A model generated the notes under the pieces. That model searched no databases. It had not been told where the DNA came from and worked only from the letters and a program-made list of their open reading frames with translations. From Cenarchaeum sp. SB0662_bin_33 (GTDB lineage Archaea > Thermoproteota > Nitrososphaeria > Nitrososphaerales > Nitrosopumilaceae), in assembly GCA_009840065.1 (NCBI GenBank), contig VXON01000048.1, positions 1 through 6,924 of the forward strand: a DNA stretch of 6,924 nucleotides, read 5' to 3'. This document shows, in pieces, positions 4,999-6,924 of this stretch. The first letter of the stretch is position 1. Every line of letters begins with the position of its first letter. The position numbers and the translations under genes are program-made.

Positions 4999-6615
4999 TT
5001 ATCCCATAGGACCGTCTTCGCCAGGCGCGCCCGATACAGCTATAACATCATCTATTCTTAATACCATGCAGGCAGTCTCCGTGGCGGACTTTATAGTCTG
5101 CTCCTTTACCACTACAGGCTCAACGATGCTCTGCTCCAACATGTTGGCTATGACGCTTTTCTTTGCGTCAATTCCTGTCCATTTTAATCCCTGAGCATGC
5201 TGTGCACGGAGATTGGCGATGGTATCGATGGGGTTCATTCCTGCGTTTTCAGCTATTGTTATCGGTATGGTCTCTAGAGCCTCGGCGTACTTTTTAACGG
5301 CCAGTTGTTCGCGTCCATCAAAGATATCTGCCCAGTCTCGCAGTCTTGAAGCTGTATATGCTTCTGGCGAGCCGCCTCCGGCTACGATGGCCGGTTTTTC
5401 AATAACGTCTTTGACTACCATGAGGGCGTCGTGTATTGATCTGTCTGCCTCATCCACTACTCTCTGTGTTCCGCCCCTTAGGAGCAGTGTTACTGATTGC
5501 GGATTACTACATCCTTCAATGAATACCCAGTTGTCAGCCTCTACCTTCTCTTGTTTTACCTGCTGCGCCGTTCCCAGATCTTCAGATGCCAGATCATCCA
5601 CGTTTGATATAACGCGGCCACCTGTCGCCTTTGCAAGCTTTGTCATGTCACTCTCCTTTACTCTACGTACTGCCAGTATTCCGTTCTTTGCAAGATAGTG
5701 CTGCGCAATGTCATCTATGCCCTTTTGGCAGAGTAACACATTGGCTCCTGTCTGTACTAGTTTTTCAACCATGTCCTTTAGCATACGATTCTCTTCTTCC
5801 AGATACAACTGCATCTGGGCCGGGTCGGTTATACGTATCTCAGAGCTCATCTCGGTCTTTTCTATCTCCATGGCCGCATTGAGTAGTACTATCTTTGCAT
5901 TGTTTATCTTGGTAGGCATGCCACTGTGTACTACCTCTTTGTCCAAGACTATGCCGCTTATAAGGCGAGAGTTTTGAATTGAACCACCCGCCTTCTTTTC
6001 GACCTTGACATTGTCCAAATCTACAACCTGTAGGTCGCCATCCTTGGTTGCTACCCGCACTACAGCCTCTACTATAATGGATGACAAGAGATCACTGTCA
6101 TCCGATATTAGTTTTGACTGCATGCTTGTGGTTGCCACCTTCAAGAGACTTTCAGTGTCGTTGGGTTCTATCTTTTTGGCTATACTTGAGTATATGCTTA
6201 GGGCCTTATCGGCAGCGGATTGATAACCCTCGATTATAACTGAGGAGTGTACACCCTTCTTCAACAGCTCTTCAGCCTTTGAAAGTAGGGCTCCTGCAAA
6301 TATCACCGAACTAGTGGTACCGTCTCCAACCTCATTGTCTAAAGCCTTTGATATCTCTACCATCATCTTGGCGGCAGGGTGTTGTATGTCTATCTCCTTG
6401 AGTATGGTGGCGCCATCATTAGTGATGGTAACATCCCCTAACGAGTCCACCAACATCTTGTCTAGACCTCTAGGACCTAGACTGGTACGTATTAACTCCG
6501 CCACTAGTTTTGCTGCAGCGATGTTGTTCTGTTGTGCGTCTTTTCCTTTCTGTTGCAGGGCGCTCTCTTTTAGTACGAGAACCGGTCCCTGCGGTGTTTG
6601 TTGTATTGATGCCAT
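4999..6615 (-). CDS. Thermosome subunit (group II chaperonin)
   Basis: This ATP-driven chaperonin subunit assembles into a double ring that encloses and folds proteins in the cytoplasm. Its 538 residues match the usual family length. Landmarks in order: LGPRG (46-50) and NDGATIL (66-72) of the equatorial ATP site; GDGTTS (97-102) with D98; the intermediate and apical domains (about 150-400), including a charged lid-type segment (ITDPAQMQLYLEEEN, 262-276); then D396 in SIHDAL, the usual hydrolysis residue, and GGGSPE (413-418). The tail is short (GEDGPMG) and lacks the long GGM repeat of some paralogues. The start at ATG 6615 is supported by a TATA-like element about 33 bases upstream. Archaea often have several paralogues forming mixed rings. 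No second copy is in this window, so the subunit letter cannot be given. Confidence 0.97.
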   Translation of the reverse strand: MASIQQTPQGPVLVLKESALQQKGKDAQQNNIAAAKLVAELIRTSLGPRGLDKMLVDSLGDVTITNDGATILKEIDIQHPAAKMMVEISKALDNEVGDGTTSSVIFAGALLSKAEELLKKGVHSSVIIEGYQSAADKALSIYSSIAKKIEPNDTESLLKVATTSMQSKLISDDSDLLSSIIVEAVVRVATKDGDLQVVDLDNVKVEKKAGGSIQNSRLISGIVLDKEVVHSGMPTKINNAKIVLLNAAMEIEKTEMSSEIRITDPAQMQLYLEEENRMLKDMVEKLVQTGANVLLCQKGIDDIAQHYLAKNGILAVRRVKESDMTKLAKATGGRVISNVDDLASEDLGTAQQVKQEKVEADNWVFIEGCSNPQSVTLLLRGGTQRVVDEADRSIHDALMVVKDVIEKPAIVAGGGSPEAYTASRLRDWADIFDGREQLAVKKYAEALETIPITIAENAGMNPIDTIANLRAQHAQGLKWTGIDAKKSVIANMLEQSIVEPVVVKEQTIKSATETACMVLRIDDVIAVSGAPGEDGPMG

Positions 6616-6641
6616 TTGATGATGAGATGCTTCTTCTCCCT

Positions 6642-6653
6642 CTTTTTAATATT
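6642..6653 (-). promoter_or_regulatory. TATA-like promoter element of the thermosome gene
   Basis: On the minus strand, AATATTAAAAAG lies centred about 33 bases before ATG 6615 and is preceded by a purine-rich CGGA that could serve as the TFB recognition element. A start site near 6622 would leave a leader of under ten bases. A purine-rich GAGGGAGAAGAAG stretch follows, but it lies at the predicted start site and so is unlikely to be a ribosome binding site. Confidence 0.55.
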
Positions 6654-6716
6654 CCGAGGTGGTGGCGCAGGTGATCATACAACATGGCCCAATTTCAAAA
6701 AGATATACCACAGGAC

Positions 6717-6735
6717 AAAAGTTCGTGAACATTTT
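6717..6735. promoter_or_regulatory. Palindromic site, possible operator
   Basis: GTTC-GT-GAAC (6721-6730) is a perfect 4-base inverted repeat. It is flanked by A-rich sequence on the left and T-rich sequence on the right, which extends the symmetry with one mismatch. It lies between the divergent promoters of the thermosome gene and the small ORF at 6793, where a dimeric regulator could act. No bound protein can be named from the sequence. Confidence 0.25.
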
Positions 6736-6737
6736 TC

Positions 6738-6773
6738 GATCTTTATTACTAAATAAAAACAGCTATAAAGATC
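6738..6773. repeat. 9-base inverted repeat around the right-hand promoter
   Basis: GATCTTTAT at 6738-6746 is matched exactly by its reverse complement ATAAAGATC at 6765-6773, separated by 18 bases. The right arm overlaps the TATA-like element of the small ORF at 6793. The two arms give a similar TATA-like sequence on each strand, so this could be an operator, a pair of divergent promoter elements, or chance in A/T-rich DNA. Confidence 0.45.
6763..6770 (+). promoter_or_regulatory. TATA box for the rightward small ORF
   Basis: CTATAAAG is a good match to the archaeal TATA consensus. It is centred 26-27 bases before ATG 6793, the expected position for a leaderless transcript whose first base is the start codon. 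The surrounding A/T-rich DNA reduces its weight. Confidence 0.45.
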
Positions 6774-6792
6774 AATATTTACTAATTATTAA

Positions 6793-6903
6793 ATGTCAAC
6801 AACAGAACTGAAAGATACAGGAGGGAAAAAGATACCAATGTTTTCAGGCATTTACAACTTACAACGCTCTTATAGCGGCGTGCATAAGTTTATGCAGTAC
6901 TAA
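6793..6903 (+). CDS. Possible 36-residue small protein
   Basis: A short frame begins MSTTELKDTGGKKIPMFSGI and ends with HKFMQY before TAA. I do not recognise the product. It is polar and basic, with no signal peptide or membrane segment. Support is contextual: a TATA box sits at the expected distance for a leaderless start at ATG 6793. Inside the frame, AGGAGGG (6819-6825) precedes an in-frame ATG at 6838 by 12 bases, so a 21-residue internal product is also conceivable. The other two plus-strand frames are closed here. It may instead be the leader of a gene beyond the window or a non-coding transcript. Confidence 0.3.
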   Translation: MSTTELKDTGGKKIPMFSGIYNLQRSYSGVHKFMQY

Positions 6904-6924
6904 AATCGCCCATACACACTACTG

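Larger units (their letters stand above)
6616..6924. other. A/T-rich intergenic region right of the thermosome gene
   Basis: This stretch separates the leftward thermosome gene from whatever lies to the right. It holds the thermosome TATA element (6642-6653), a palindrome (6721-6730), the inverted repeat (6738-6773), a rightward TATA box and the possible 36-codon frame. Bases 6904-6924 show nothing recognisable. I see no tRNA or rRNA here. Confidence 0.5.

Noticed and set aside
4461..5009. Plus-strand open frame of 182 codons opposite the ROK kinase
   Set aside because: It lies antisense to clear kinase motifs. The product is rich in His, Ser, Pro and Tyr without any pattern, as expected for an antisense shadow.
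5213..5698. Plus-strand open frame of 161 codons opposite the thermosome gene
   Set aside because: It is a shadow of conserved thermosome codons, as are the other plus-strand frames between 5631 and 6619.
6470..6685. Minus-strand frame starting at 6685, upstream of the thermosome ATG
   Set aside because: It overlaps the thermosome gene in another frame, gives an Arg-rich sequence without motifs, and starts upstream of the thermosome promoter's predicted start site.
1..6924. CRISPR array, tRNA, rRNA or defence system
   Set aside because: No regularly spaced repeats, cloverleaf sequences, rRNA stretches or nuclease/defence motifs were seen on either strand by eye.

Overview
The window looks like chromosomal DNA of an archaeon, most probably of the Nitrososphaeria (Thaumarchaeota) lineage. 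The evidence is a group II chaperonin (thermosome) gene, an archaeal-type MptE pterin pyrophosphokinase, and A/T-rich TATA-like boxes about 25-35 bases upstream of start codons with almost no 5' leader. The lineage call rests on remembered similarity of the thermosome N-terminal region and the small FTVSV...IPKP protein. It was not tested by a search. Bases are fairly balanced in genes and clearly A/T-rich between them.

Layout. Bases 1-902 (minus strand) hold the 5' part of a transposase with an unusual N-terminal SWIM zinc finger. Its frame is broken at a six-base G run close to the window edge. Bases 921-1088 (plus) carry a 55-residue protein resembling the AbrB/SpoVT fold. After about 200 bases without a gene, a plus-strand cluster follows: mptE-like (1289-2014), an unrecognised coiled-coil protein (2036-2611), and guaA, a complete fused GMP synthase (2601-4136), whose start overlaps the previous gene by 11 bases. 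On the minus strand, a thermosome subunit (6615-4999) is followed after 18 bases by a ROK-family sugar kinase (4980-4120). The kinase starts with TTG, and its 3' end overlaps the 3' end of guaA by 17 bases, tail to tail. Bases 6616-6924 are A/T-rich. They hold the thermosome promoter, a second promoter facing the other way, a 9-base inverted repeat and a possible 36-codon gene.

Together these are mostly housekeeping genes: purine nucleotide synthesis (guaA), pterin cofactor synthesis (mptE), protein folding (thermosome) and sugar phosphorylation (ROK kinase). They sit beside a decayed or truncated insertion element. No CRISPR array, tRNA or rRNA was seen, and nothing amounts to a clear new multi-gene system. 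The parts most worth a second look are the SWIM-transposase architecture, the unknown protein translationally linked to guaA, and the divergent promoter region with its small ORF at the right end.
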